64,000 nt of DNA from Cronobacter universalis NCTC 9529 (GTDB lineage Bacteria; Pseudomonadota; Gammaproteobacteria; Enterobacterales; Enterobacteriaceae). The notes under the pieces are model-generated. The model made no database searches, was not told the origin of the DNA, and saw nothing but the letters and a program-made list of their open reading frames with translations. The stretch lies in contig NZ_CP012257.1 in the NCBI RefSeq assembly GCF_001277175.1, positions 1,736,001 to 1,800,000 of the forward strand, read 5' to 3'. The translations under genes and the position numbers were made by a program. Positions 34,057 to 42,595 of this stretch are shown in pieces (within the stretch, counting starts at the first letter, position 1; each line of letters starts with the position of its first letter).

Positions 34057-35622
34057 TCAGTTCACTTTGAAGATATCCACGGTTTGCCTGAGCAGGTGAG
34101 ACTGTTCTTTTAATGACATCGCGGCGGAGGAGGCCTCCTCAACGAGCGCGGCGTTCTGCTGCGTTACCGCGTCCATTTGCGTCACCGCGATATTTATCTG
34201 TTCAATGCCGCGGCTCTGCTCGCGGGTGGAGAGCGCCAGCTCAGACATTAACACCGAGACCTGATTGACCGAGGTGATGATGGCTTTCATACTTTCACCC
34301 GCACGGGTTACTTTTTCGCTGCCGGAAGAGATATGGGTGCCGGACTGCTCAATAAGCTCTTTAATTTCCTTCGCGGCGGCGGAAGAACGCTGCGCCAGGT
34401 TCCGCACTTCGCTGGCGACCACCGCAAATCCGCGGCCCTGTTCGCCGGCGCGCGCCGCTTCAACGGCGGCGTTAAGCGCCAGGATATTGGTCTGAAAGGC
34501 GATGCCTTCGATGATCCCGGTAATGGAATCGATGCGTCTGGCGCTTGATTCAATCTCCATCATAGAGCCCACGGCTTCTTCCACAATCTGATTTCCTTCC
34601 TGCGCCGATTGACGCATCGAACCCGCCAGCAGGTCTGCATTATGGGTGTTATCAGACGTGTGCTTCACGGTGGAGGTCAGCTGTTCCATGCTGGCCGCGG
34701 TTTCGCCGAGAGACGCCGCCTGCTCTTCGGTGCGGGCGGAGAGATCGATATTCCCGGCAGCGATTTCATCAGCCGCATGCGCCACGCTGTCGCTGGAATC
34801 GCGGACCTGAATGATAATCTCGCGCAGCGACTGGCGCATCTGCTCAAGCGCGGCGAGCATCCTGCCTGTTTCATCGCGGGAATGCGAAATAATCGGATCC
34901 TGCAACTCTCCCCCGGCCATTTTCTGACAGTGCGCGTGGGCGATATCTAACGGCTTGAGGATCCGACGCTGGATAAGAATAAACACCGCAAGCAGGATCA
35001 GAACCAAAATAAGCGTAAACCCACCCAGTAACGTAAGGCTGTATTTAAATTGTTCCTGCGCATCCAGATTAAGCTTATGCGCATAATCTTCACGAAATGA
35101 AAGCAGCTTCAGCAATTCATTTTCAAACTGATAATCCAGCGCTGGCACCGTGAAGCTGGCGAGCTGGTTAAATCTTTCCGCGTCATTATTCGCCGCGGCC
35201 TCCATCATCGGGCGCAAACCGTTTTCGAGGTAATTCTGCCAGGTCTGGCGATAGGGCGCTAAAATTTTCTCTTCTCCCGGCGCGCGGGGCGAAGCCATAT
35301 ACGAGTCGAACGTTTCCGTGGCGTGCTGTAAGAATTCCCTGGCGCCCTCCAGTGACGTTTCCGCCTGTGAGGTTTTTCCTGACGACTGATTAATCATGGC
35401 TTCCATCAGGCGAACACGTACCGTCCGGCTGTGGTTGATCGGATCGACCACCGAAAGCACAACGCGGATTTCTTTATTCACATCATCCAGCGCCTGATTG
35501 CTGCGCATTAAAGACCAGAGATTAGAGAATGCGCTGGCAAGGAAAATGACTATTAACGCGCCCAGCGTTAAAAATGAAAAAAGCCTTATTGTCATGTTCA
35601 TTCCTTTTACATCCATTTTCAT
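34057..35622 (-). CDS. Methyl-accepting chemotaxis protein
   Basis: A 521-residue transducer. TM1 at about 10-30, a helical-bundle periplasmic ligand domain, TM2 near 190-215 (LTLLGGFTLILVLILLAVFI), HAMP, and a long cytoplasmic coiled coil with the hairpin tip RIDSITGIIEGIAFQTNILA and NAAVEAARAGEQGRGFAVVA. No C-terminal NWETF pentapeptide, so CheR/CheB would not dock directly. Lone gene with a sigma-28 promoter at 35669-35695. Ligand unknown. Confidence 0.93.
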   Translation of the reverse strand: MKMDVKGMNMTIRLFSFLTLGALIVIFLASAFSNLWSLMRSNQALDDVNKEIRVVLSVVDPINHSRTVRVRLMEAMINQSSGKTSQAETSLEGAREFLQHATETFDSYMASPRAPGEEKILAPYRQTWQNYLENGLRPMMEAAANNDAERFNQLASFTVPALDYQFENELLKLLSFREDYAHKLNLDAQEQFKYSLTLLGGFTLILVLILLAVFILIQRRILKPLDIAHAHCQKMAGGELQDPIISHSRDETGRMLAALEQMRQSLREIIIQVRDSSDSVAHAADEIAAGNIDLSARTEEQAASLGETAASMEQLTSTVKHTSDNTHNADLLAGSMRQSAQEGNQIVEEAVGSMMEIESSARRIDSITGIIEGIAFQTNILALNAAVEAARAGEQGRGFAVVASEVRNLAQRSSAAAKEIKELIEQSGTHISSGSEKVTRAGESMKAIITSVNQVSVLMSELALSTREQSRGIEQINIAVTQMDAVTQQNAALVEEASSAAMSLKEQSHLLRQTVDIFKVN

Positions 35623-35990
35623 ATTCGACGATACCTCTTCATTATGCGATCTCTATTAATCAAGGCATTTATCGGCGGCGGAATGGCGGCTTTTAGACGA
35701 GGAAAAAGTAAATAAAAGCAAAGAAGTGCAGGCAGACGTTTTGGCTTGTTAACCAAATGTTTTACGTTAACGGTTTATTATTAAAATAATGACGATTTCA
35801 TTAAGGGGATGTTTACAGGATTGCGCTTCGTTAATACCTGTTTGCGAGGTTGTAATGAGGTATTTATCGGGTAATAAGCGGGTGGCGTTATTAACAGGAG
35901 AGGCGTGAATATCGCCGGGCATGTCGGGAGCAAAATATTATTAAAAGCACCAGCAAAACCGGCGCTTTTAACCGGGGGTGAAAAAAGAGC
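35623..35990 (-). promoter_or_regulatory. Sigma-28 promoter of the chemoreceptor gene
   Basis: On the minus strand TAAAAGCC (35695-35688), an 11-bp spacer and GCCGATAA (35676-35669) match the flagellar class III consensus (TAAAGTTT-N11-GCCGATAA), with a perfect -10. The rest of this roughly 370-bp stretch holds no gene. Confidence 0.75.
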
Positions 35991-36164
35991 TTAGTATTGA
36001 TTCGCTGGGGTTTGCGCGGAAACAAATAAATGGTTGCAGGCGGGGCAGATGAGCGTTTTTTTCTTGTTGACGCGGGCGGAGCTGTGTTCAGATTTTTCGT
36101 TGCATTTCGGGCAGGTAACGCGGCTTAAGTAACTGTCTTGCGATTTTCTTTTATGAATAGCCAT
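35991..36164 (-). CDS. Small zinc-binding protein, YnfU family
   Basis: A 57-residue protein with two CxxC knuckles (CPKCNEKSEHSSARV, LICPACNHLF) and a basic middle (NKKKT). The layout is that of E. coli YnfU, a zinc-ribbon-like protein of unknown role. Start set at the ATG at 36164 (MAIHKRKSQDSYL), not the upstream one, because family members begin just before the first knuckle. Confidence 0.7.
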   Translation of the reverse strand: MAIHKRKSQDSYLSRVTCPKCNEKSEHSSARVNKKKTLICPACNHLFVSAQTPANQY

Positions 36165-36492
36165 AAGTATCTTCTTTGAATTGTGGAGGGTGCACCTTAC
36201 ACACATTGAGTACCAATAGCCCGATATTTATTTTTTAAATTAACGGCTGCTGCCTTTTTATACGACGCGACCACGATTCTGGTAGTTTCAGGGCGCGGGC
36301 CGCTGCGTATCGCACAGGTGCTGGTGGGAACCCTGTCATACTGCACGCGATAAAAACCGTCATCTGGCTGTTTACGACAGCACCGCACGGTCAATGCGGC
36401 GACTGCGGCAGTAGCAGTAGCGATTAAAAAAGCCCGGTGCGCAGCCGGGCTCCTGCGGGCAATAAGGTTAACCTTAAGGGCGCGAATGACCG
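36165..36492. other. Intergenic with queH terminator
   Basis: Mostly unassigned. A short minus-strand frame (36197-36394) resembles an N-terminal hydrophobic anchor with a charged tail, but the start is unclear, so I do not call it. The hairpin at 36431-36451 is listed separately. Confidence 0.4.
36431..36451 (-). terminator. queH terminator
   Basis: AGCCCGG/CCGGGCT stem with a 7-base loop, followed on the minus strand by six Ts. Intrinsic terminator about 40 bp after the queH stop. Confidence 0.8.
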
Positions 36493-37170
36493 TTATGACT
36501 CATCGCCATAATAGAGCGTGCCAATCTTAATTAATGGCCGGCCCTGCGCTTTACGGTGCAGGTTGGAGTCGCGCAGCGAATAAACACAGCCGCAATATTC
36601 CTGCTGATAAAACCGCTCGCGCTTGCTGATTTCAATCATGCGCGCCGATCCGCCCTGTTTACGCCAGTTATAATCCCAGTAGACCATACCTTCATAAGGC
36701 GCCGCGGCGCGGTGCCCACAGTCGTTAATTTGCTGCATGTTTTTCCAGCGCGAAATGCCGAGCGAACTACTGATCACCTTAAAGCCATTCTCATGCGCAT
36801 AGAGCGCGGTACGTTCAAAGCGCATATCGAAGCACATGGTGCAGCGCACGCCGCGCTCCGGCTCCCACTCCATCCCTTTAGCGCGCTCGAACCAGTTATC
36901 GGTATCGTAATCGGCGTCAACAAAAGGAATGCCGTGCTGTTCGGCAAAGCGGATATTTTCCTCTTTACGCAGCAGATATTCCTTCTGGGGATGGATATTG
37001 GGGTTATAGAAAAAGATGGTGTAATCGATACCGGAAGCCTGGAGCGCCTCCATGACTTCGCCCGAGCACGGGGCGCAGCAGGAGTGCAGCAGCAGTTTTT
37101 GTTCCTCATTAGGCAGCGTAAGCGTGGGCCTGACAAACGCGTTCATCATTACCTCGTTCAGTGTTGTCAT
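36493..37170 (-). CDS. queH: Epoxyqueuosine reductase QueH
   Basis: A 225-residue DUF208 protein that reduces epoxyqueuosine to queuosine in tRNA. The Cys pairs [30 protein letters not shown] and [12 protein letters not shown] supply the iron-sulphur and zinc ligands of the family. Start set at 37170 (MTTLNEV), with the ATG pair at 37149/37146 as an alternative (SD gagg). E. coli K-12 uses unrelated QueG for the same step, so this gene marks the non-E. coli lineage or redundancy. Confidence 0.88.
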   Translation of the reverse strand: MTTLNEVMMNAFVRPTLTLPNEEQKLLLHSCCAPCSGEVMEALQASGIDYTIFFYNPNIHPQKEYLLRKEENIRFAEQHGIPFVDADYDTDNWFERAKGMEWEPERGVRCTMCFDMRFERTALYAHENGFKVISSSLGISRWKNMQQINDCGHRAAAPYEGMVYWDYNWRKQGGSARMIEISKRERFYQQEYCGCVYSLRDSNLHRKAQGRPLIKIGTLYYGDES

Positions 37171-37206
37171 CAGACAAACCTTAACAATATTTTGCGCATG
37201 ACGCAC

Positions 37207-37689
37207 GTCGACGCGCCGTTTTACCCCACCGGCGCACGCAACGAAAGAGTAAGACGTGGCTTATGGTAATGACATAACGCAACGTTAAAAAAATAGCGCC
37301 GCGCTTTAAACGACTGCGGAAAATATATTTCAGAAAAATAAACGGAACACGCCGCGACATTTTTTTAGCGCCCCTGCTATTTATTTTACGGTGGCACTGG
37401 CGATAAACGCGCGCATGAACTAGCGGTTATCGCTTCCTTTCTTTAAATATATAGTTTTGTAAAAGACACAGTATTGCTTGCTTAAAAAATCAGGGCGTGC
37501 GTTAATGAACTCCTCGGTTTGATACGCAGAACCCGTGTGCAGTGGTTGGTACGAGTCCTCCACTTCAGTAGTGCTCATCTCCAGACGTTATCCTTCGATA
37601 TCTCTTCTTTTGAGTTTCCTCTTAAGCACTGAATAATTCTGTCATGCAAACCATTTTTCGCCGCAAGGCTCAAGTATAAGGTATTAAAT
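37207..37689. promoter_or_regulatory. Long leader of the cold-shock gene
   Basis: No ORF. The region before the csp ATG resembles the long untranslated leaders of CspA-family genes that refold on cold shock; gccgcaaggctcaagtataaggtattaaat directly before the ATG is close to csp leaders. Structure not folded by me. Confidence 0.5.
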
Positions 37690-37902
37690 ATGGCTAACAG
37701 AATGAATGGTTCAGTGAAATGGTTTAACGCGGATAAAGGCTTTGGTTTTATCGCACCGTCTGACGGCAGCAAAGATGTTTTCGTCCACTTTTCCGCAATC
37801 CAGAGCGATAATTTTCGCACGCTGACCGAAGGCCAGCAGGTTGAATTCTCGGTTGAAAACGGCGCGAAAGGCCCGTCAGCCGTGAATGTGGTGGCGCTTT
37901 AA
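37690..37902 (+). CDS. Cold-shock protein, CspH/CspG type
   Basis: A 70-residue CspA-family OB-fold protein. RNP1 KGFGFIAP and RNP2 VFVHFSAI bind single-stranded [16 protein letters not shown] begins the fold. It lacks the usual last beta-strand Lys patch, and the sequence is closest in my reading to CspH/CspB. Member genes melt RNA structures in cold. Followed by the YmcF-like gene with 7 bp between. Confidence 0.92.
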   Translation: MANRMNGSVKWFNADKGFGFIAPSDGSKDVFVHFSAIQSDNFRTLTEGQQVEFSVENGAKGPSAVNVVAL

Positions 37903-37909
37903 AGACAAC

Positions 37910-38110
37910 ATGATCGCGGCAGGTTTGCATTTCAGATGTCCTGCGTGTCATGGCTCGCAGTATCGTACTTCCCGTTTCGACGTGACCGATAAAAATCCGC
38001 ACGGCGCAAAATGCATATTTTGCAAATCCGCCATGCTGGTTGGGATCGCGGCGGCTGAACGTTACGACAGTTACGCGATGATGCATTCGGAAACGAATAC
38101 GCACCGCTAA
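37910..38110 (+). CDS. ymcF: Cold-shock small protein YmcF
   Basis: A 66-residue protein. FRCPACHGSQYRTSRFDVT and NPHGAKCIFCKSAM match the E. coli YmcF/YnfQ small cold-inducible proteins encoded directly downstream of csp genes. Two CxxC knuckles suggest a metal-bound ribbon. Translated with the csp gene; a terminator follows at 38135. Confidence 0.8.
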   Translation: MIAAGLHFRCPACHGSQYRTSRFDVTDKNPHGAKCIFCKSAMLVGIAAAERYDSYAMMHSETNTHR

Positions 38111-38130
38111 AAAAAGTCCCCATTCAGTAA

Positions 38131-38155
38131 AAAAAGCCCGCTTGCGGGCTTTTTC
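38131..38155 (+). terminator. csp-ymcF terminator
   Basis: AAAAAGCCCG-CTTG-CGGGCTTTTT: short stem with A-run before and T-run after, so it can work on both strands. It also serves the convergent gene at 38248. Confidence 0.8.
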
Positions 38156-38247
38156 TTTTTCTGTTCCCGGCTGAAGGGAAATATTTATCACGCCGGGCAG
38201 AATTAAAAACGCGACGCCTGCGCGCCGCGCTTATTCCTTTGCGCTGA

Positions 38248-38484
38248 TCAGTGCTTACGGGCCAGCAGTTGTTCCACCACGGCGCGGGCGGCCGTAATTT
38301 TCTGCGCCCGCTCCGGGTCGCTGTTAACGCCCGCCTCAAGGCCTGCGAAGTGGTGGCGCGCATTATCGACCACCCGTTCTTTCAGCACGGCGGGCACTTC
38401 CTCCAGTAATGACTGGAACAGAATTTCATACGCCAGAATGCGCGTCTGGAGTTTTTCAATAATTTCGTCAATCGAGCCCGTCAT
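38248..38484 (-). CDS. Small helical protein of unknown function
   Basis: A 78-residue protein, likely all-helical (IDEIIEKLQTRILAYEILFQ; LEEVPAVLKERVVDNARHHF). No known motif. It sits alone between convergent and divergent neighbours. Coding character is supported by length, SD (aagaggt) and codon usage like its neighbours. Confidence 0.65.
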   Translation of the reverse strand: MTGSIDEIIEKLQTRILAYEILFQSLLEEVPAVLKERVVDNARHHFAGLEAGVNSDPERAQKITAARAVVEQLLARKH

Positions 38485-38631
38485 TTGTACCTCTTCTGGT
38501 GAGTGCGTCGGCGCTACGTTTCACTTTAGCCGCTTGACCGGGCGTTGGCGAGGGGGCAAGCGAGAAAAGCGTCCGGCGCCGGCAGGCCAGGCTACACTTT
38601 TTCTTTGTCCCATGGAAATGAGGAAAGCTTA

Positions 38632-38802
38632 ATGCCTGACAATCGCCATCCCGACAGACCGCTTGCGGACGATAATGAGCATCACGGCTTGCCCGAAGAT
38701 GCGCCGAACACGATAAACCCGTGGGAAGAGGATGACCTGCCGGAAAAAGAGGAGCCGCACGGACGTGAATCGCTGCGCGACGCGTGGCGCAAGGCGCCCT
38801 GA
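38632..38802 (+). CDS. Small acidic hydrophilic protein
   Basis: A 56-residue protein, low in hydrophobic residues and rich in D, E, P and H (RPLADDNEHHGLPEDAPNTI, NPWEEDDLPEKEEPHGRESL). Strong SD (gaggaaagct). A perfect hairpin with a T-run follows 14 bases after the stop, arguing for a real gene. Likely disordered. No family known to me. Confidence 0.6.
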   Translation: MPDNRHPDRPLADDNEHHGLPEDAPNTINPWEEDDLPEKEEPHGRESLRDAWRKAP

Positions 38803-38816
38803 ATTTACGCGCTTCA

Positions 38817-38846
38817 GAAGCCGCCTGCGGGCGGCTTCGTTTTTTT
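38817..38846 (+). terminator. Intrinsic terminator
   Basis: GAAGCCGCC-TGCG-GGCGGCTTC (9-bp stem), then gttttttt. Follows the acidic small protein. Confidence 0.9.
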
Positions 38847-38898
38847 GCGCTCGCTCTCCTTTTTGTTACCCACCGAAATTTTGTTGTCGCATTCCCCC

Positions 38899-38925
38899 TC
38901 TACTTTTTCCAAAACCTGCCGATAA
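38899..38925 (+). promoter_or_regulatory. Sigma-28 promoter of cheV
   Basis: A perfect -10 GCCGATAA (38918-38925) with a weak -35 (TCTACTTT) at the standard 11-bp spacing. Transcription would begin near 38932, about 100 bp before the cheV start. Confidence 0.65.
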
Positions 38926-39030
38926 CGATTTAAACCAAATTCAGGCACACGGATTGCCTGAAACCAGGCACCAGCGTGTTATCCCTTCGCTGCATGAGCC
39001 ATCACACACAAGCGTACCTTTGAGGTAAAT

Positions 39031-39999
39031 ATGGATAACTTCCAGAAAGATATCGATGAGAGGGCGAATCTCGCTTTATCGAACAAATTCGAATTGCTTC
39101 TCTTCCGGCTGGGATCTGCAAGTGAAGAGGAGAAACCTGAGCTGTATGGTATTAACGTGTTTAAACTGCGCGAAATCGTGCCGATGCCGACCATTACCAA
39201 AGCCGCAGGCATGCAGGCGCCGCTGCTCGGCATGGCGAACATCCGCGGGCAGATAATCCCGGTGGTGGATCTGCCGGCGGTCGCAGGCTGTAAACCGACG
39301 ACCGGGCTGAACCTGCTGCTGGTCACTGAATATGCGCGCAGCACCCAGGCTTTCGCGGTGGAATCGGTAGAAAACATCATCCGCCTCGACTGGAGCCAGG
39401 TGCATACGGCGGAATCGGGCGTCAGCTCACGCAACATCACCAGCATCGCGCGCCTCGACAGCGACAACCAGAGCAATGAACTGGCACTGGTGCTGGATGT
39501 TGAACAGATCCTTTATGACATCATCCCGTCGGTGCGCGACGGCCAGCCGAACACCGTGATGCAGGAGCGCAGCTTCAAACTGAAGCCGGGCGCGGTCGCT
39601 ATCGTGGCGGAAGATTCCAAAGTGGCGCGCTCGATGCTGGAGCATGGGCTTAAGAGCATGGGCATCCCGGCGCTGATGCACACCACAGGCCTGGAAGCCT
39701 GGGAAAAAATCAAGCTGATGGCGAAAGAAGCTCAGGCGGAAGGGCAGTCGATCACCGATAAGATAGCGATGGTGCTGACCGATCTTGAGATGCCGGAGAT
39801 GGACGGTTTTACGCTGACGCGTAACATCAAAATGGATGCGACCCTGAAGAAGATCCCGGTCGTGATCCACTCGTCGCTCTCCGGCAGCGCTAACGAAGAT
39901 CATGTACGGAAAGTGGGCGCGGACGGCTACGTGGCGAAGTTTGAAATCAACGAGCTTTCCGCGGCTATCCAGCGCGTACTCGACAAAGTGGCGAGCTGA
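39031..39999 (+). CDS. cheV: Chemotaxis protein CheV
   Basis: A 322-residue coupling protein. An N-terminal CheW-like domain (MPTITKAAGMQAPLLGMANI, RGQIIPVVDLPAVAG) links receptors and CheA; the C-terminal receiver domain carries the phosphorylated Asp in MVLTDLEMPEMDGFT, the Ser/Thr site in VVIHSSLSG and the Lys in YVAKFEINEL. CheV adapts receptor arrays via phosphorylation. Found in Salmonella and many enterobacteria but not in E. coli K-12. Confidence 0.93.
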   Translation: MDNFQKDIDERANLALSNKFELLLFRLGSASEEEKPELYGINVFKLREIVPMPTITKAAGMQAPLLGMANIRGQIIPVVDLPAVAGCKPTTGLNLLLVTEYARSTQAFAVESVENIIRLDWSQVHTAESGVSSRNITSIARLDSDNQSNELALVLDVEQILYDIIPSVRDGQPNTVMQERSFKLKPGAVAIVAEDSKVARSMLEHGLKSMGIPALMHTTGLEAWEKIKLMAKEAQAEGQSITDKIAMVLTDLEMPEMDGFTLTRNIKMDATLKKIPVVIHSSLSGSANEDHVRKVGADGYVAKFEINELSAAIQRVLDKVAS

Positions 40000-40123
40000 C
40001 GGCCAGGCTCCGGCCACCCCGGAGCCCGCGCTTTTCAGACAGACGGTAAGCGCGCCGCGCCTGCGAAGGCTTTCTGGTCAGCTACACTTAATGTGTTAAC
40101 TCTGATGGATACAGGAGGTCATC

Positions 40124-40297
40124 ATGTTTTTTGGTTTCGGATACTTCGGTGAATCGCAAAAAGAGCAGGCTTTTCGCTTACAGGCTGAAGAGCAGGGGGG
40201 CGGTACGCCGGGCCCGGAAGGGGAAGTGACGCGCAAGCGTGACGACAGCGATGACGACGAGAAAGGGCCGTATCGCTCGGAAGACGACGCAAAATAA
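40124..40297 (+). CDS. Small acidic protein of unknown function
   Basis: A 57-residue protein. An aromatic start (MFFGFGYFGESQKEQAF) is followed by a charged disordered tail (VTRKRDDSDDDEKGPYRSED). A perfect SD (aggagg) 7 bp before the ATG and a terminator 4 bp after the stop show a complete single-gene unit. No homologue recognised. Confidence 0.65.
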   Translation: MFFGFGYFGESQKEQAFRLQAEEQGGGTPGPEGEVTRKRDDSDDDEKGPYRSEDDAK

Positions 40298-40300
40298 AAA

Positions 40301-40322
40301 AACCGCCAGCAGGCGGTTTTTT
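40301..40322 (+). terminator. Intrinsic terminator
   Basis: AACCGCC-AGCA-GGCGGTT with six Ts, immediately after the small acidic gene. An A-run before the stem means it may also stop the convergent gene at 40338. Confidence 0.9.
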
Positions 40323-40337
40323 AATGGGCGCAAGGGG

Positions 40338-41534
40338 TCAGCGAAGCTTATCTTCCGCCTCTTCCAGCACCGCCTGCGCATGGCTGCGAATCAGCGCAAA
40401 GCGTGAGGCGAGCCCGGCGCGGGCGGCCGGAGTTTCGTCCGGTGTGATGTGGCAATATCCGCGCCCTGGCTGAAGCTCATGCGCCACGGCGGCCTCAAGC
40501 TGCGGATGCGCTTCCAGTGCCGCTTCGAGAGGGCGGTAGTCGAGCGGCTGAAAACGCCCGTCATCCCGAAAGCTGCGATACGGGGCTGTTAGCCCGCAGG
40601 CGGCAATATCCGCTGCCAGTCCCGGAACCCGTGCGACGATAGCGTCCATCCTGCCAAGTCGCGCCAGCGCGCAGGCGGCCCAGCTGCGGTCGCTGTTGTC
40701 CGCGTTCTCGTCATCCAGGTGCCCGCAGAGCGCGGTGATGGCCTCATCCGTGGCGTCGTTAATTTCGGCGATAAGTTTGCAGGCGTTCCAGCGCTCGCCT
40801 GGCGCATCACCGCGCACTACCGCCGCCAGCGGCGCCACGGCAGGGCGCCCGATAGCTTTCAGCAGTTCGTCATACCCCCCATACAGCGTGCCCCGGACGA
40901 CGCCGAGCGCCAGTGGCACCAGCTCGCGAAGCTGCTCTTCGAGGGGCAGGGCGGTCAGACGGCGGCGCTCTTTTTCGTCGGCGTCATATTGCGGAAAATG
41001 ACGCAGCAGCTGCGCGCGGGTGAGGCTCAGCGGGACCAGCTCACCGGCGTCGTCTTCGGCGATAATAATAAAATGCTTATCCACCACGCCTTCACGGATG
41101 AGTTGCTGACGCGCCTTTTTAGCGGCCTTCGGGAAGCGGCGCATAAAGTGGTCGTAAGTTTTCTCCCACACCGTAAAGGTGCCGTCGCGCGCTGCGAAAT
41201 CTCCGCACTTCTGCGCCAGCCTTTCAGCGTGCTCATCTGGTTCGATGTTGTAAGGCAGATCTGCCGAAGACCAGCGCAGGCTCTCGGTTAGCGATTCTGA
41301 CGATGAAGTATCGCCCTGCGCCTGATATTCCGCCACGCGCCGCGCGAGACTTTCCTCAGTCCCCACCGCGATGCAGGGCCAGTACAGGACGGATCCGTCG
41401 CCATAAAAAGCATGGAAGGTGGCGCCGTACAGACGCTCCTGCGGGTGCTGTTGATGCACGTTGCGAACCGCAGCGACCATCATCGTGACGGCAGCCTCTT
41501 CAAGGGCTTGCCAGTCGAAAGCCTGTTGTGCCAT
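40338..41534 (-). CDS. DUF4303-type protein with HEAT-like repeats
   Basis: A 398-residue protein. The N-terminal half (YGATFHAFYGDGSVLYWPCI, LRWSSADLPYN) resembles DUF4303 proteins. The C-terminal half has alpha-helical repeat stretches (RWNACKLIAEINDATDEAIT; SWAACALARLGRMDAIVARV) like HEAT/PBS-lyase repeats. No enzyme motif, signal or membrane span. Start MAQQAF at 41534 (SD caaggaaa); a longer frame upstream is not supported. Confidence 0.65.
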   Translation of the reverse strand: MAQQAFDWQALEEAAVTMMVAAVRNVHQQHPQERLYGATFHAFYGDGSVLYWPCIAVGTEESLARRVAEYQAQGDTSSSESLTESLRWSSADLPYNIEPDEHAERLAQKCGDFAARDGTFTVWEKTYDHFMRRFPKAAKKARQQLIREGVVDKHFIIIAEDDAGELVPLSLTRAQLLRHFPQYDADEKERRRLTALPLEEQLRELVPLALGVVRGTLYGGYDELLKAIGRPAVAPLAAVVRGDAPGERWNACKLIAEINDATDEAITALCGHLDDENADNSDRSWAACALARLGRMDAIVARVPGLAADIAACGLTAPYRSFRDDGRFQPLDYRPLEAALEAHPQLEAAVAHELQPGRGYCHITPDETPAARAGLASRFALIRSHAQAVLEEAEDKLR

Positions 41535-41629
41535 GCGTTTTCCTTGTGGGCGATGCAAAACCTGACGCAGTCTACCAGGATGACGGCGGGCGGGTAAGCT
41601 GCGCAAACCTGGGGGAACGCCATAAAAAA

Positions 41630-41647
41630 GGCGGCCAGAGGGCCGCC
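41630..41647 (-). terminator. Terminator of the VirK/YbjX gene
   Basis: GGCGGCC-AGAG-GGCCGCC; on the minus strand followed by a T-run (TTTTTTATG). Confidence 0.85.
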
Positions 41648-41653
41648 TGAGCA

Positions 41654-42595
41654 TTATCGCGAGTTCAGCGCGCGCCACTGCTCCGCCAGAGCATCCAGCA
41701 GCTCGTAGCGTTTGCGGTACTCTGAGCGTTTTTTGCTGGCGACCTCTTCCAGCGGCTTACGCGCTGCCGTGAGCGGCAGCGTGAAGCAACGTGCGCCGCG
41801 CCGCTCGCCGCCGATCGATTCCCAGAACTCATCGTAGCTTGCAAAAAAATGCCGCCCCTTGCTGAAGCGATAGCGCAGCCCGCGAAAGACGTGGCCGTTA
41901 TTGCTCACCGCTTCGAAGCGCGTCATCCCATGTTGCTGAATCATCAGCCAGAGCACTTCCATCAGCAGACGCTTCGGAAAGACGCCAAAGCAGGCTTTTG
42001 TGGCATCACGAATGGCTTCATGCGGCACGCCTCTGCGCGGCCCCTGCAGGCCGCCGATGGCGATGCCATAGCCCGTGGCGTCGCGCACCACGCTGAACGT
42101 CAGGCTGGCGAGCAGGACGTCATCACAGTACAGCCACAGCGTGCTTTCGCCTTCGCGCTCGGCTTTATGGGCCGATGAGGCGCTGATGACGACGGTTTTC
42201 TCTTTCGCCGCGAGGGTAAACAGCGGCTGCGGGCTGGTGGCGCAGAGCGCATCGGCAAGGCGCGTCGCCGCCTTGTCGCGGATGAAATCGTAGTGATTGA
42301 TAATGGCGCCGGCACGCTCGCCCGCGCTTAACCCAAGACGCAGATAGTGACGATGAATTTTGCCAGGCAGCGTGTTCTGTACGCTCAGCAGTTGCTCAAA
42401 GCGCGGATTAGCGGCAAGCGCGTCCATAAAGCGCAGCGTGGCAGGCAGGTAGATAGCGCTGCGCAGCGCAAACTTCAGACGATAGCTTTTTTTCTGCCAC
42501 AACCCGCCGGGCATCAACTGGCCGGTGGTAAGGGCTTTAATAATATCCATGCCGCTGCGTGGGGAGGGGGCAGCGTGAGAGGTGATGACCGACAT
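41654..42595 (-). CDS. VirK/YbjX family protein (DUF535)
   Basis: A 313-residue protein of the DUF535 family (VirK in Shigella, YbjX in E. coli and Salmonella SomA). Typical patterns: RHYLRLGLSAGERAGAIINH, SLTFSVVRDATGYGIAIGGL, QGPRRG and EAVSNNGHVFRGLRYRFSKG. Members are needed for outer-membrane integrity or virulence in some hosts; the molecular role is unclear. PhoP control is known for homologues, but I see no clear PhoP box here. Confidence 0.85.
   Translation of the reverse strand: MSVITSHAAPSPRSGMDIIKALTTGQLMPGGLWQKKSYRLKFALRSAIYLPATLRFMDALAANPRFEQLLSVQNTLPGKIHRHYLRLGLSAGERAGAIINHYDFIRDKAATRLADALCATSPQPLFTLAAKEKTVVISASSAHKAEREGESTLWLYCDDVLLASLTFSVVRDATGYGIAIGGLQGPRRGVPHEAIRDATKACFGVFPKRLLMEVLWLMIQQHGMTRFEAVSNNGHVFRGLRYRFSKGRHFFASYDEFWESIGGERRGARCFTLPLTAARKPLEEVASKKRSEYRKRYELLDALAEQWRALNSR

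Noticed and set aside
36197..36394. 65-codon minus-strand frame with a hydrophobic lead-in
   Set aside because: Upstream in-frame codons look like a membrane anchor, but no start codon or SD is visible and the queH terminator lies just upstream.
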